Program-made: the position numbers and the translations under genes
The notes under the pieces: model-generated
What the model saw: only the letters and a program-made list of their open reading frames with translations
Databases searched by the model: none
Told to the model about the DNA's origin: nothing
Part shown: positions 21,235-33,176 of the stretch, piece by piece
How the letters are laid out: every line of letters begins with the position of its first letter
Position numbering within the stretch: the stretch's first letter is position 1
NCBI GenBank assembly: GCA_944739405.2
Contig: OX123186.2
Coordinates: 9,632,995 to 9,696,994, forward strand
Length of the DNA: 64,000 bases
Direction: 5' to 3'
Source of the DNA: Euclidia mi
Lineage: Eukaryota; Arthropoda; Insecta; Lepidoptera; Erebidae

Positions 21235-22136
21235 CTAACCTAATATTCTGTCAAATCTCAATAGACTAGAAAGCAGACTGCGGGCCCCAATGTGAAATTC
21301 TCGGGAGCAACTGAAATAATGCCAGGAACGTGATGATGATGATGACATTTTATTAGAGACAATAAAATAACTTGAATAATATACTCGTATTTATGTTCGA
21401 CCTATAATTACAATTGAATTACATTAGGTATTCTTATCTGTGTCTCTTCCACAAATAATTAATTACATACCAATACATAAAATAATTACTACGAATATAT
21501 TTAGTACTGTTTCGATTACACAATACAGCCAAATGGAGCAGGTGATTCTCAAAAAGTCTAGTTACAAAAGCAGCAACAGCCATCAGTTATTGGTATCAAA
21601 TCGCAAACCAAGGCGTTGTCTAGCAACAACTATTAATAACCTTACCATTAAGGTCGCGTGGAATAATAGAAGGAAACTGAAAGCTATTTCCACCTTGTAA
21701 CTCTAACAAGTTTAGTGATAACTTGTCCCGGTCTATTTGGTAAACGAATTGAAGGCTCTTCTCATATATATCTTATATAATTGAATGCTCTGTAGGCATT
21801 CGGGTCGTGATTATAATCAGTTCTGAAATATGGTATTACAGCTTTGTATTTTTTTTAACATTAATATTAAATTCCACAGTCATTTATCGGGTTTACGCCA
21901 ATGTTACACATTGAAATTAAGCAACTGTTTACGAATTTTAAAGCACCGACATGAAACCGAAAGATCTACTACTTTACAGGAACCGTGGTTCCGGAAGCCT
22001 CTGGTGGCATTTATCTTCAAAGTCCCTAACATTGTTCGACAATTGTTGTTGCTGTTTCTGCAGAATGAGCTCAAAGTGTCCAGATGTCTTGTGGAGACTT
22101 TGTCCTTCTGGGGTTTGGAGAAACAAATCAACTGAC
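21235..22136. other. AT-rich stretch without gene
   Basis: About 900 bp with only short open frames on both strands and no recognisable domain. A short ATG/GAT run at 21331-21345 is the only simple repeat. Confidence 0.5.
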
Positions 22137-22405
22137 GACCGGCTGGCGCAGCGGGAGTGTAAGCGACTGCTACGCCGATGGTCGCGGATTCGATTCCCGC
22201 TCAAGTCAAACATTTGTGTGCATGAATATGGATGTTTGTCTTGGTCTGAGTGTTTCTATGTATAATATGTATGTATTTACAAAAAAGAAAGTATATATGT
22301 ATGTTTATCCATTATCTTAGTACCCATAGTACAAGATCTGCTTAGTTTGGGACTAGATGGTGATGTGTGTATGTGGTAGAATTATTATTATTTATTATTA
22401 TTATG
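22137..22405 (+). repeat. tRNA-derived SINE, family S3, with ATT tail
   Basis: 'ggctggcgcagcgggagtg' (A-box region) and 'ggattcgattcccgctc' (B-box). The body has 'gtacaagatctgcttag' and 'tttgggactagatggtgatg', then a (ATT)n tail at 22380-22404. The ATT tail resembles LINE tails in this window, which suggests mobilisation by such a LINE. Confidence 0.78.
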
Positions 22406-22547
22406 AATAATTATTTCAATCAACCCACGAAATTATTATTTACAAAAACCAAATTTCTATTTACTACTTGCACGTGTATCATAATAACTTACGCTGCCGC
22501 CGAACTGTTTACGGAATTCAATATTATCTGATATATCTGTAGATTTT

Positions 22548-22606
22548 AGATTAGTTTTTGACATAAGCTCCATACAAAATACGAATCAAAAATCTACAGA
22601 TCTATC
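22548..22606. repeat. Short inverted-repeat element
   Basis: Two arms of about 20 nt, near 'atctgtagattttagatta' and 'aatcaaaaatctacagat', are imperfect reverse complements about 25 nt apart. Size and structure fit a tiny MITE relic or a hairpin. No target duplication determined. Confidence 0.45.
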
Positions 22607-22629
22607 TATAGTTCGAATATTAAAAATGG

Positions 22630-22790
22630 CCGTTAGAGTATACCGAATGTTGTGAGATCGATCCCCACACTGAACTATACTTTGTGTCTACCACAAATTT
22701 TCATTCCGAGTCTATGTGTCTTTTTTGTTCGTTGCTTGAATATTTGTAAATAGAATGGCACATATGTATATTATATCATTCTAAGATATC
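22630..22790 (+). repeat. Possible diverged tRNA-like SINE fragment
   Basis: 'gttgtgagatcgatccccaca' resembles a B-box context, followed by 'ctttgtgtctaccacaaat', a body similar to that at 30600-30720 ('taggttcgatcttcattcg', 'gggtgatccacaaattg'). Diverged; family not assigned. Confidence 0.35.
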
Positions 22791-22969
22791 GTTTTAACAT
22801 TTTATAGCAGTTGATGTTTCGTTGTATGATTTATTGGATCACACGCCATTACGCATGCTAATATCCAATCTAATAAAAATGTTTAAGTTACTTTCGAATG
22901 TGTGTTGACTAATTTTTATAAAATATGTACGGCGCATAAAAACTGGTTTAAACAGGCAAACGGCAGCAA

Positions 22970-23140
22970 TAGCTTAATGGAGATACCAACAAAATTCCAT
23001 GTCTTAGAAGTTTTGCAGGTTTTGCACCGGATACACTCTGGTACGAGTATATAGTACAATATCCACAGCGCATAGTGCAGACCGTTCGAAGTTAGGTGCA
23101 TATTCAATTTTATTTTTAATTGTTTTGACTTGCCCCTCAT
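22970..23140 (+). repeat. Possible diverged S2 SINE fragment
   Basis: 'aatagcttaatggagatacc' resembles the S2 A-box region and 'gttcgaagttaggtgcatatt' matches S2 'tttcgaagttatgtgcatatt'. The part between is diverged. Supported mainly by order and spacing. Confidence 0.4.
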
Positions 23141-23378
23141 GTGCCTTGGATAACAAGCAGTTATGAGTGACAAACACGGTCAACCGACCATGCTCTGTTA
23201 TCACGATATTTTAAAGTCTAAAATAATATCGACACAGTACAGTTCTTTGTTGTAGTTTCAAGTAGTTAAGAAAAAATCAAATGGGGCTGATACACTTGAG
23301 TGTCTTGTAACATAACAGCGAACATTTGCCGTTTTTGTTTTGTCGAACCGAACAACGAACAGAACCGAACAGTGCCAT

Positions 23379-24385
23379 GAACATTTTAACGATCTTTCTA
23401 GCGAGCACTCTAATCCTTAGAATATAGAAAAAATATAGAAACCGCACTACAACAGCAGTTCAACGAGTTCTACTTCACTTTAACTTACGAATTATTTCAA
23501 GTGTAAGAGCAAGGATAGGTACATAAACAAATGACGTTTCCAATTTTTTTTGGTTGTCACTAATTTTAATTTGACTAATGATGGGCTTACTCATAATAAA
23601 TATTGAGGCAATCCCGATAATGTTTAAAATAAATCCTCACATCTGGTTTACTCAGAATAAATTTCAATAGAATGTTGATAAAACCTCGATGTCGATAAAT
23701 AAATTGGTACAGCCATATATTTTATGTGATTTATTAAACCTGTTCAAATTAAGATATGCATTTTATTATTTTAAGAAATATATTAAACAAATCGTGCTTA
23801 AAGCTAATTTGGTTTAGAAGATTTCTGAAGAACATTTGACTATCGTCGCGTAGCAAGCGATAATAATTATGTAAATAATAAGCACATAACTTTCAAACGT
23901 CAGAGATGCGTACCGTGATTTTAAATTCGAAAACCATTACGTGAAAATTATCTTATCTCTAATCACTATAATCACCATCATTGCATATTAGTGATATAAT
24001 AAATATCAATGCTTTATTCAAGTAATAAGAAAAAAAAAATTATCGTAATTTATCTATTGGTGTTTAAGTTTGAATTATTCGCTCATGTTCCTTAATCTGA
24101 GTATTTATCAACATTCAATCGGTATTCATTCTGAGTAAACCAAATCTAAGGATTTATTGTAGACATAATCATTTTATCGGTATTCATTCTAAGAAAGCCC
24201 ATCACTATACAAGTTAAAATTAGTGATAACCTACGTAGAATCAAAACGTTATTTGTGTATTTATCTTTCTCTTACATTAGATGAAAAGCATAACTCAAAG
24301 TAAAGTAAGTATATTGGGTTTAACCGCCATTGTAGCGCAGTTTCTATGTATTTTGTATATTCTAAGGCTCGCCAGAATGTTCGTA
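23379..24385. mobile_element. Foldback element with long diverged inverted arms (about 350-400 bp each)
   Basis: The left arm (23379 to about 23740) and right arm (about 24080-24385) are reverse complements in many ordered blocks. Outer to inner, left/right: 'gaacattttaacg'/'cgccagaatgttc', 'cttagaatatag'/'atattctaag', 'gtgtaagag'/'ctcttacat', 'gtcactaattttaatttg'/'caagttaaaattagtgat', 'tgatgggctt'/'aagcccatca', 'tggtttactcagaat'/'attctgagtaaacca', 'gaatgttgataaa'/'tttatcaacattc'. The arms differ by substitutions and small indels, so they are old. No transposase frame lies between them. The right edge abuts the tail of LINE F, so the true right end may be interrupted. Confidence 0.6.
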
Positions 24386-24391
24386 AGAATT

Positions 24392-25735
24392 ATTTTATTT
24401 TATTTTATTTATTTTGAAAAACAAACAGTGTCTAAAACTAATATAAAATCTTTAAGACTAACTAGTAACCATTTAAATGTTTTCACTTATGCATATTTAG
24501 AGATTGCACAACAAAAACAAAATTAAAAACACTAATTAACTTGATAGTGGAACTGAGAAGAACAAAAACACATTGAAGTTAAAATCCAATAAAAAACTAA
24601 ATAGAACAAAAAGACAGTTAGAGAACCGATTGAAACCATTGAGTTGACAATAGTTTGTTAAAAATGACCGGATTTGAATTAAATAGATCTAGTTCGGAGT
24701 AGGCAACCAGTGTGTTTAATAAATTAGCTGATCCTACACAAAATGAGAATTCTCTATAGTTAGTGGTACCATGTGGGACATGAAGAAGGATGGGTATCCT
24801 AACTGATCTGCTTGGAATTTTAAGTTGTAGCGATGAAAGTAGATAGGGTGAGTCTATTTTCGATTGAGCAATTTCGACTAAATAAGTGATGTCCGCTATT
24901 TTTCTCCTTTCATGAAGTGGAATAAGATGATGTCGCTTACAACGCTCTTCGTAGCTATTGTCGTATTTCCTACATTTGAATTGAAGAAACCGGGTAAATT
25001 TTCGCTGTAAGGATTCCAGTCTGCCTATGTAAACATCGTACTGTGGATTCCAGACTTGAGAGCAATATTCAAGGACACTACGTACATAAGAACAATAAAG
25101 AATTTTGACAACTTTTAGATTTGAGAACTGAGAACAAGATCTCAAAACAAAACCTAAGTTTTTATTAGCTTTCCTGGCAATATAATCTCCGTGCTTCTCA
25201 TAGGTCAGTTAAGAGTCATGATATACGCCTAAATCACGTATTTCATTGACTTGGCATGACATGCCCTTTTAAGGTATAATTAAATTCTTTGTATTTTGGT
25301 TTACGGGTAAAAGTTATTGAGAAGCATTTAGACGTGTTTATTTCCAGATTATTTATGCGACAGTAATGCTCGAGTCTAGAAAAGTCTTGTTGCAGCAGGA
25401 GCGAGTCGTCAATACTTGTAATTTGTTTAAACACCTTCATGTCATCTGCATAGAGCAGAAATTGTGAGTGTATAAAACAAGAGTGAATGTCGTTAATGAA
25501 CAAATTAAACAATAAAGGCCCGATCAATGAGCCCTGAGGAACACCAGAAGGGATAATATTCCAGTTAGACATCGCACCGTTGACTACTACCGCCTGGGAT
25601 CTGTTCCTAATATAAGAGGTGAACCATCTGAATAAGCTACCGTGTATACCCGCACGTAGCAACTTTTGGAGAAGGATTTCATGGTCGATTCTGTCATTAT
25701 AATTGTTTAGTACGACCTCTGTCTATGTCTTAGAG
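24392..25735 (-). mobile_element. Non-LTR retrotransposon F, 5'-truncated
   Basis: Minus-strand RT and C-terminal sequence followed by a 3' UTR ending in an (AAAAT)n-like tail, the complement of 24392-24420. It inserted at the right edge of the foldback element. The 5' truncation at about 25735 removes endonuclease and the first RT blocks. Confidence 0.75.
24618..25735 (-). pseudogene. Element F reverse transcriptase, C-terminal part
   Basis: First frame (25662-25243): 'LFRWFTSYIRNRSQAVVVNG', 'IPSGVPQGSLIGPLLFNLFIND' and 'SQFLLYADDMKVFK' (YADD), ending shortly after 'FNYTLKGHV'. Readable codons upstream to about 25735 show the preceding RT block. Second frame (25145-24618): 'LYCSYVRSVLEYCSQVWNPQ', 'LESLQRKFTRFLQFKC' and 'RRKIADITYLV'. 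Between them (25150-25242) a frameshift or stop interrupts. RT of a LINE, clade unassigned. Confidence 0.8.
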
Positions 25736-28700
25736 GATTTTAAACGTTGAATTTACTTTTATTTTGAGAATAGAAGAAAATGTCTTATATTTATTACAAG
25801 GTGCGCTAAACTAAACTTATTCTTAAAACAGACAAACAAAATTCTTCACAGTAAAAAGCTTCGTTTGCAACATCACTATTCTCAACATTTCCAGCTGAGT
25901 AATTACCTTAGTATATCATAAAATAAAGTCCAAAAGTTTCTTCCAACAAACTACTTTGAATGTAAACAGTTTCGGAATTCAAATAAAAGAGTTTCCAAGC
26001 TTCTTTAGCGTGGAATAACCTACAAGGAACTGTTTTAGTGAAAAGAAACACGAAACAGCTACTTGTTACACCGAAATGTAACAACAATAAATAAGACTCT
26101 TATAAAATAATGGTTGAAAAGGATTGTTGAAATCAGAGGTGAATTCAATGATCCAAGTACGTAATGAAAAGTGTTGGATATGCTGCAACGTCTATAATAA
26201 TTATAGTTTTCTGTTATGTGTGTGTCATGCATATCAGCCATTTGGAGTACTCTGAGGTGTCCGCAGTATGATGAAAAGAATCCGTTTCGTTTCGTAAATT
26301 AAGTCGATGTTGACTGTTTCTACAAGTAGTTTCCTGTTATCAATTTCGTCTATTCATTTATATGCTTTCCATTCTAAACAGGATTGTTATCAAAATAATT
26401 AAAGAAAATATCAATTTGGTAAGAAAAAAGTTTCAAATTCTGTCCAAGAGTATTTTAAAAGGTAGGTACCTACTTTATTCATACCTCATAGAATTTACTC
26501 CTAAAAAACATTTTTTACAAAATGCCATTAAATATTCGGTACGACGTGAAGTAAATAGAAACTCTGCTCTGAGGCTTTAACAAATATAAGGCATAGAAAA
26601 CTCTAGGAATTGTTGCTCTTAGAAAGATGCAATAAGAAAAAAAAGAGCGACACAGCAACTAACCTCAAATCCCTCACAGAATTCAAAACGAATAAAACCG
26701 TCAAAATTTTCGCTCGCCAGCCCATTAATCCGTTTGATTTAGATACAAGTCTGTACATCATTAAGATTTTCAACAATACAAGCAGCCTCCACTAAATCTA
26801 CGGCTGGAGCCAAATCAAGCGTCTGTCAGCTAATAACAATAACCGTGTCACAGCCGCCGGGACATTTCTGGGTATTTACGACCGTCGTTTATTTTAGCGC
26901 AGGTGCCTCCAATAGGATTACTTGCGGTCAAGCCTTGTGCTCAAATAAAGGATCGCTAGGAACTGTGAGAAGCAGTGGACAGTTTTGTTTATTGCAAAAG
27001 AACAACGGTTAACAAACAATAAATTATGCTAAAAGGTAACGCGACGGCAATGAGATAGATATGACAATATTAATTATAGAGTGTGGTAATTATGTAATAA
27101 ATATGTACATACTTGATGAGCGACTTTAGTCTTCAAAATTCAGTTCATTCAGTTCCTTTATTAATTTCACAGTATTCAAATATTCAGTTGTATCTATCCA
27201 AGTGCAAGTGACTCTTCAATCCAAGCATTCCAATTTTGAAACACGAAAATAATTGAATTAATACAAATGAAAATTATGTAAATAATGCGTTGTAACTTTT
27301 AAACAATTCTAGGACATTTACTACATTCAAGATGTTACGATAGTCTTAGTCTGGCTTCCCAATTTACACACTTGCTGCCATGAGTTTCGGGAATAGATGT
27401 CAATCTATTATGTATTAGTAGTATCTATTTTCACTCTATACATTCAATATCTGTAATACAGACAAGTTAAAAGTACTCAGACACATTCAAGCACAAGAAC
27501 TTGTAAGTCAAGAAATTAAATATTTATTGAGAATCGGTTCGAACTCAGGTTAAAGAACTGAGCTTTTGCATTAACAGAAATAACTTTCTTAACTTATAAC
27601 GTACGAACTTAATGCAGTTCCAACCACATAATTGAGCTCATTTGGTGTAAGCACAGTTTCTAACAATGTTCATGAATCTATTACTACACCTTTGTGTGGA
27701 ATTTCTCACCATAAGGGATAATTTGCTACTTAATTTGAATGATGAATTCAAATTTCGTCAATTATGAGGATTTGAAGTTGGCTCACTCGTGCAAGTCATT
27801 TGCTCGGATGGCCACTGGTTGGTAACCAAGCTATCTGAAAGTAGCTTTGTGAATTATAGAGGTGCCATTTGAAATGTATTTATCTCAAACAATTGTAAAG
27901 TAATATCAAGTCGTCGAATGTGGTACAGATTGCCGTTTTCTATAATATTGACCGATGCTACGATTGTTTTTATTTTTTGCATTCATTTTTGATGACTAGA
28001 GCATTGCGATGACTCAGGAACAATGTTAAAGGACTGAGCCCATTACTGCTAAGGATGTCTCGTACAGAGCTGAAACACGTGTAGTAGTAATAGTCGGTGC
28101 AAATAGCGTGATAATGCAGGTAGCTTTCTGAAACCCATACCATTCCCATGTCCCTTATCGTTTTCAGAGGAGTTCGTCAACCTTGTCAAAATTTATATAT
28201 TCCAATAGCTGGGGTGGTCAATCCGAGGGTGGGTTCTTCTTTCTTTCCACTAGTATCTCATTTTTTTGCCATTAATGCCATACTGTAAAACAAAATGACA
28301 ACAATCAAAAAGTTAAAACAGGTAAATAATGAAGTGACACCAATGCATTATAATAGTGTTGCTAATTTACTCACTTGAATACCTCAACCGGTAGCTCATA
28401 AACCGTTTGCCACCTCCAAAATTTCTAAGCTCCAGGATCTGAAAGTACCTGGACACCTTTTCACTGCTTACCCATTGCTCTAACGATACTGACTTGGCAA
28501 CAATGCTACTGCTATATATATATATATTGTTTTATATTTGCGAGTCTCTACATTAAGCCACACTCATAAGATTATTATTTGGAAGCTCGCTTGGACGAAA
28601 CTAAAAAGTATACCTATCACTTACAATTTTGTACAGTGAAAGCCTCGTTTGTAAATGTTAGAAAAAGTAAGAACAAATTGTTTTTAAACCAGTGGCATTA

Positions 28701-29350
28701 GTTAGAGTCTATGCATTGAAAGCCGCAGTTTGATACCGAGATGAAATAAATAGTATTCGTTGCTTCTTTACCATCATCACTGTTATCAATAATATGGTAC
28801 AAAGTGATAGTCACACCATTCAGGTACTCTTATTTATCTCTCTATATCATAAAGCAATTCATTGACAGGTCACTTTACATTGGCAATTAAACTTGTTGTA
28901 TCGCTTTGTATACTGCCATCAGCTATGCCTGCTAGCCTTTGCTAAACCTCCCCCAAAATTTAATCTAGTGAGCCATGCCACGATGCACTAGGCTCATAAT
29001 TTAAGGTCTCTGTTTGCCGTGCACTGTACTCATATTGTTCTACAAAGTCTGGCCAAATGTAATTTATTAATGAAAAAAAACTTTTGAACCCTTCCAAGCG
29101 GATTCGTTTTTAAGAATAAGAAGGACGGGATATTGCTCGATAGTGTCAAAAAAAACAGTTCTCTCAATCATCATTAATTCAAACGCAAAGCTATTGAACT
29201 GTAAGCACTTTAGGTTAAGGTCAACGTATTATCTTAGACCTTGTTCAACAACAGTTGTCGAATTTAGTCAATTGTTAATCCGTGGACAATGATTATAGTT
29301 TTCACTATTTGATAGATAATAATTTAATCTAAGTATTTTTCTTGTAGTCT
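25736..29350. other. Gene-free AT-rich stretch
   Basis: About 3.6 kb. Open frames at 26362-26580 and 26610-26795 are short and unconvincing; from 26796 onward nothing longer than 60 codons appears. 26800-26960 is relatively complex in composition. A TA run sits at 28515-28528. No recognisable transposon coding sequence. Confidence 0.55.
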
Positions 29351-29359
29351 AGCTATACA

Positions 29360-29530
29360 TATTATAAAATAAATTCTGCTTCTTATTCCGTCTGCCTGTA
29401 TGAATGCAAGGAACTCAAAAACTACCCGACGTATTTTTGTACGCTTGTCACCAATAGATACATAGCATGATTCCTGAGGAAGTTTTAGGCGTATAATTCT
29501 CACGGGTGGAGCTGCGGGCGAACTCTTATG
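29360..29530 (+). repeat. Helitron-like or LINE-derived lepidopteran repeat fragment
   Basis: 'ccgtctgcctgtatgaatgc', 'aactcaaaaactacccgacg' and 'cacgggtggagctgcgggcg' follow the order of widespread lepidopteran repeats that end in a GC hairpin, as in the element at 35846-36090. The terminal CTAGT is not seen here, so the end is lost or the family differs. Confidence 0.45.
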
Positions 29531-31750
29531 TAATTGCTTTTCGTGCCTAATAAAAATAATAACAGATTTTTCTTTCCATTACCCTAATTTCATTATCACA
29601 GATAGATTGTCAACGTCTGAAGAAAATGTAACAAGTTTCTTTAGAATTATGTTTGACTACAATCCTTTTAAATGTTATAATGACTTTAGACTACTAGAGT
29701 CAAATTGCGATCACTAGGCGATTAATAATATCAATAACAGAGCTTTAACACACTTTGACTCGTATACCACAATCAAAGTAGTTAGATATCTCAGACGTTA
29801 CAGAGATTGCATAAAGTGCCTGAAGGATATTTGAAAGCAAACGGTTTAGTTAATGAATCTTGACGTTTCGATACGTTTCGATTGGGATATCGAAGCCCAG
29901 TTAATATGAGAATTGCTTGATAGAGAATGTATATTAGTCAAGATTTTGATAACCTACATAGATAGAATAACCAGAGTATGTATAACATGATTTTATAGAA
30001 CAGATTTACGGGGCCAATAATTTATCTATTCATAGATTTTGCAACTAGAGGTTGTTTGATGTATTTTGTATGGAGCTTATGTCGAATATGTATCTCTTGT
30101 GTGAGAGTCATTGTGACTCACCGGGAGGATTTGGCTTACTGTAACACGCTGGCCAGATGCGTTGGTATGGGGTTTGAGTGTCGAGTTTTCCGGCTCTTCG
30201 CAATGATACTATATATATACTGTATTGTCCTAAGCCACCTCTATAATCATTTGAATATAAGTAGTGTGTAAACACACTACTTATATTCAAAGTTACCCAA
30301 GTTGATGGTGCTTATCACTGTATCCCAGATGATCCTTATTATAAGGTACGTCGTATGCACGTATTATCAAGGAACTAGCTATAAACAGGTCAAGTAGTAC
30401 AACCTCTGTATTATTAACTTGAATGGGCTAGCTCAACCATCAACACCTTATTGTGAATATGGACGTAATATAACCGTTTGTGTAGTCAATAGGTCGACTT
30501 GATGCAGGATGTACTACTATGCAACTATGGAATATCAAAGTAAACTATTATGAGTACCTAGACTATTACATTTCTTCGGTCGGTCTACTCCCTATCTGGT
30601 TGAACGGGTGACGTGCTAATTTAACTGTGCTGAGTGTCGTAGGTTCGATCTTCATTCGAGACCACACTTTGGGTGATCCACAAATTGTTGTTTGCGTCTG
30701 TACATTTTGTGATCGTTATTTTGTAAAGTCCCAGGATTTAATCCTAGTGCAAGGGTTTTTGCATTGCAAAAATGAGTAGTGATAGCAACACTGACGCATT
30801 TTAATCATTTCCTTCCTTAATCGCCGAGAGTAAAGAAGATTTCTATGCAGCAAACTAGCGAACGTAACACAGTTAGTACAAAATAATAATAGATTCACGC
30901 TTACCTAACCAGCAAAATAACTGGCCTTGAACACAAAACACAATCATAAACCTGACCACAACGACCCTCCCCAATTAACCAAAGAGTTTAAATGTATTAA
31001 GGTCTTAATTAGACGTCAATCGCGCTGAATCGTCTTAATTTCATTGTTACTACGATAAATAAAAATGTAGCTACGCGTATTTGTGTTTAAATCCGATTGG
31101 TATCTGTAATTAGGGTGAGCAAAGACATTATTATGGAGGGTTTCAAATTTGAGTGGCGCCTGCGAGGATATTTTCAAGATTCGTTCGTTACATATAAGAA
31201 CAGGGGATATATAAGTTCAACAGTATGAAGAAAACTAGTATATGTGGTTAATATGCCTACAAAGACATATTCGGTTATACTTGACAGCATTTAAGATGCG
31301 TTTAAGTATGTCTGTGAAGGGTAAGAATATAAAGGTGTGTCTAAAAGTTTTTATGTTATTATTTATTATTATAACATAAATTATAATAATAAATATTAAA
31401 ATATTTTTGTGACTAAAGTTATTTTTCTGCTTTTTATTGAATGAGATTATTGATCTTAAAGCATTATGAATAAAATACAGTATTTTAATTTCGTATTTCC
31501 AAAACATCATTACTCATTTGGTGATTGAAGTGTTATCCTATTCAACTTTACTGAATTTATACTGACATTCATTCAATCCGATTTATGGCGTTTTGTAGTT
31601 TCTTTTTTTTCGTTAATCCTATCGGAAATGCTTATCACATTTTAATTATTGCTCATACCACATTCACCATTTGCATCGAAAATTGCAAAAAGAATGTAAT
31701 GAGGTAGGAAAATTAAGCGTCAATTGACCTAGTTATAGTGAAACTGGGAT
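29531..31750. other. Gene-free stretch with repeat fragments
   Basis: 30095-30200 ('acacgctggccagatgcg', 'ttggtatggggtttgagtg') belongs with the 18770 repeat family. 30600-30720 is tRNA-like ('taggttcgatcttcattcg'). The remainder (30720-31750) is AT-rich with no gene; the minus-strand frame at 31235-31510 is low-complexity. Confidence 0.5.
30251..30290. repeat. Perfect hairpin, 19-bp arms, 2-nt loop
   Basis: ttgaatataagtagtgtgt (30251-30269), loop aa, then its exact reverse complement (30272-30290). It is not a terminus of any element I can recognise. Confidence 0.9.
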
Positions 31751-32044
31751 TTAACCCGGCGGGAGTGTGGTGGGGTGTAGCCTAGCCCACCAGTTCTTTT
31801 TACTGGCGTACATTTTTATTATTGCAAGTGACATGGTAGCGGCTTCGAGTAGCTGGAGCTGAGGTAATGCGGCGGGGGACTTTGGCGTGATTGCAGTGTG
31901 GCGTCAGCCAGCGATCGAGATACACGCGAGTTTACGTGCGTGGGGTAAGTGATACCCCGCCACATAATTTACGTGTGCATTTAATCATAACATTATTAAC
32001 ATTTAATTTTATTATTTCTTATCTTTGTTAGGCTTTTGACAAAC

Positions 32045-32806
32045 ATGGGTGAAAATTGTAGGGGAAATAGACTTACGTCTATGCTATACGACCTATTAGA
32101 AACTTATTCAAATGAATCGAGCTCGTCAGCTGTGTCTGATTATTGCAGTGACACTATTGTGTCACTGCAATAATCATTCTAATCGGATTCTATATTTAGA
32201 ATCCGATACGGAACAGGAGCTAAATTTTGAGAGTGGTAGTGATCAAGATTCCGACGATGATGTCCCTCTTTCAATTCTCAGAACTTGTCGTCCATCTATA
32301 AGGTCATGCATCTCATTACAAATTTAAAGATGGTCAAATATGGTACAAGCAAGTGCCACGTACTAATATAAGAACACAGTCTGAAAATACAATTCGTGAA
32401 CGCCCTGGAGAGAAAGGATTAGCTAAAAATGCAAAAGCTGAAGTTGATTGTTGGAATGCTTTCTTTACCGCAGAAATGAAGAATGCTATATTGATACTCA
32501 CAAATGAAGAGATCTTGAGAAGACAGGCAAGTTGCAAAGAACGTAAAACCTTATATTACATGAAAGAAACAACATTTACCGAACTTGATGCACTTATTGG
32601 CTTATTGTACATCGCTGGTCTGAACAAATCGAGCCGGCAAAGTCTGAAAGACTTGTGGAGGACTGACGGAACAGGAATTAAAATATTTCGAACGACGATG
32701 TCATTACAATGGTTTTATTTCCTATAAAATTGTATTCGCTTTGACGACACGTATTCAAGGGATGATCGAAAGAAAGACTGTGCTTATTCTGAATCTAGTT
32801 TTTAAT
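32045..32806 (+). pseudogene. piggyBac transposase N-terminal remnant
   Basis: The ATG at 32045 begins 42 codons (ending 'SDYCSDTIVSLQ') that run into the hairpin at 32138-32175. Acidic codons follow in another frame ('YLESDTEQELNFESGSD'). From about 32326 a third frame has 'DGQIWYKQVPRTNIRTQ', 'RERPGEKGLAKNAKAEVDC' and 'TFTELDALIGLLYIAGLNK', then 'DLWRTDGTGIKIFRTTMS', matching the start of the DDE_Tnp_1_7 domain. One TAA at 32725-32727 is followed by more homologous codons ('NCIRFDDTYSRDDRKKD') to 32806. The Asp residues of the core and the C-terminal Cys-rich domain are missing. Confidence 0.85.
32138..32207. repeat. Two adjacent perfect hairpins, both with loop TATT
   Basis: First: 17-bp arms 32138-32154 and 32159-32175 (gattattgcagtgacac). 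Second: 11-bp arms 32182-32192 and 32197-32207 (atcggattcta). Both loops are tatt. They fall inside the transposase reading frame and destroy it, so they arose after the gene was coding. Confidence 0.88.
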
Positions 32807-33176
32807 TAAAACTATAGATTTTTAAAGGTTTTTTATTCTAGATCTCATGTTCTTTATGTTTTTAAGAGATTTTATTTTGTTTATTTTGATAATATTAGTT
32901 TAGTTAAAAGGATTGTTGCCTCTTATGAAAGACTGTTTTGATTTGTAACCAAAAATTAGTGCCTTAACGTTGGTATTAAAAACTATTAAAATATATTAAT
33001 ATGACTAAGGTTTTTAGTTAAATATAAGTAAAGACATTGTGTTTTAATAAGTAAAAATTAAAATTTCATTTAAATTTTATTATTATAATCATATACAGGC
33101 AGTTTCATTAACGGGCATGTCATACCCCGCCACATACTCGATGAAATATTTTGTCACCACACTCCCGCCGGGTTAA

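Larger units (their letters stand above)
31755..33172 (+). mobile_element. piggyBac-like transposon, internally deleted, with intact ends
   Basis: Bounded by TTAA on both sides (31751-31754, 33173-33176) and by perfect 18-bp terminal inverted repeats, CCCGGCGGGAGTGTGGTG at 31755-31772 and its reverse complement at 33155-33172. TTAA duplication plus CCC ends is diagnostic of the superfamily. Total 1418 bp versus 2.3-2.5 kb for autonomous members. The internal sequence keeps the N-terminal part of a transposase but not the catalytic core, so this is a deletion derivative that could in principle be moved in trans. Confidence 0.93.

Noticed and set aside
22137..22215. Genuine tRNA gene (A- and B-box visible)
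   Set aside because: The tRNA-like part lacks a paired acceptor stem, continues into a conserved body and ends with an ATT tail: a SINE.
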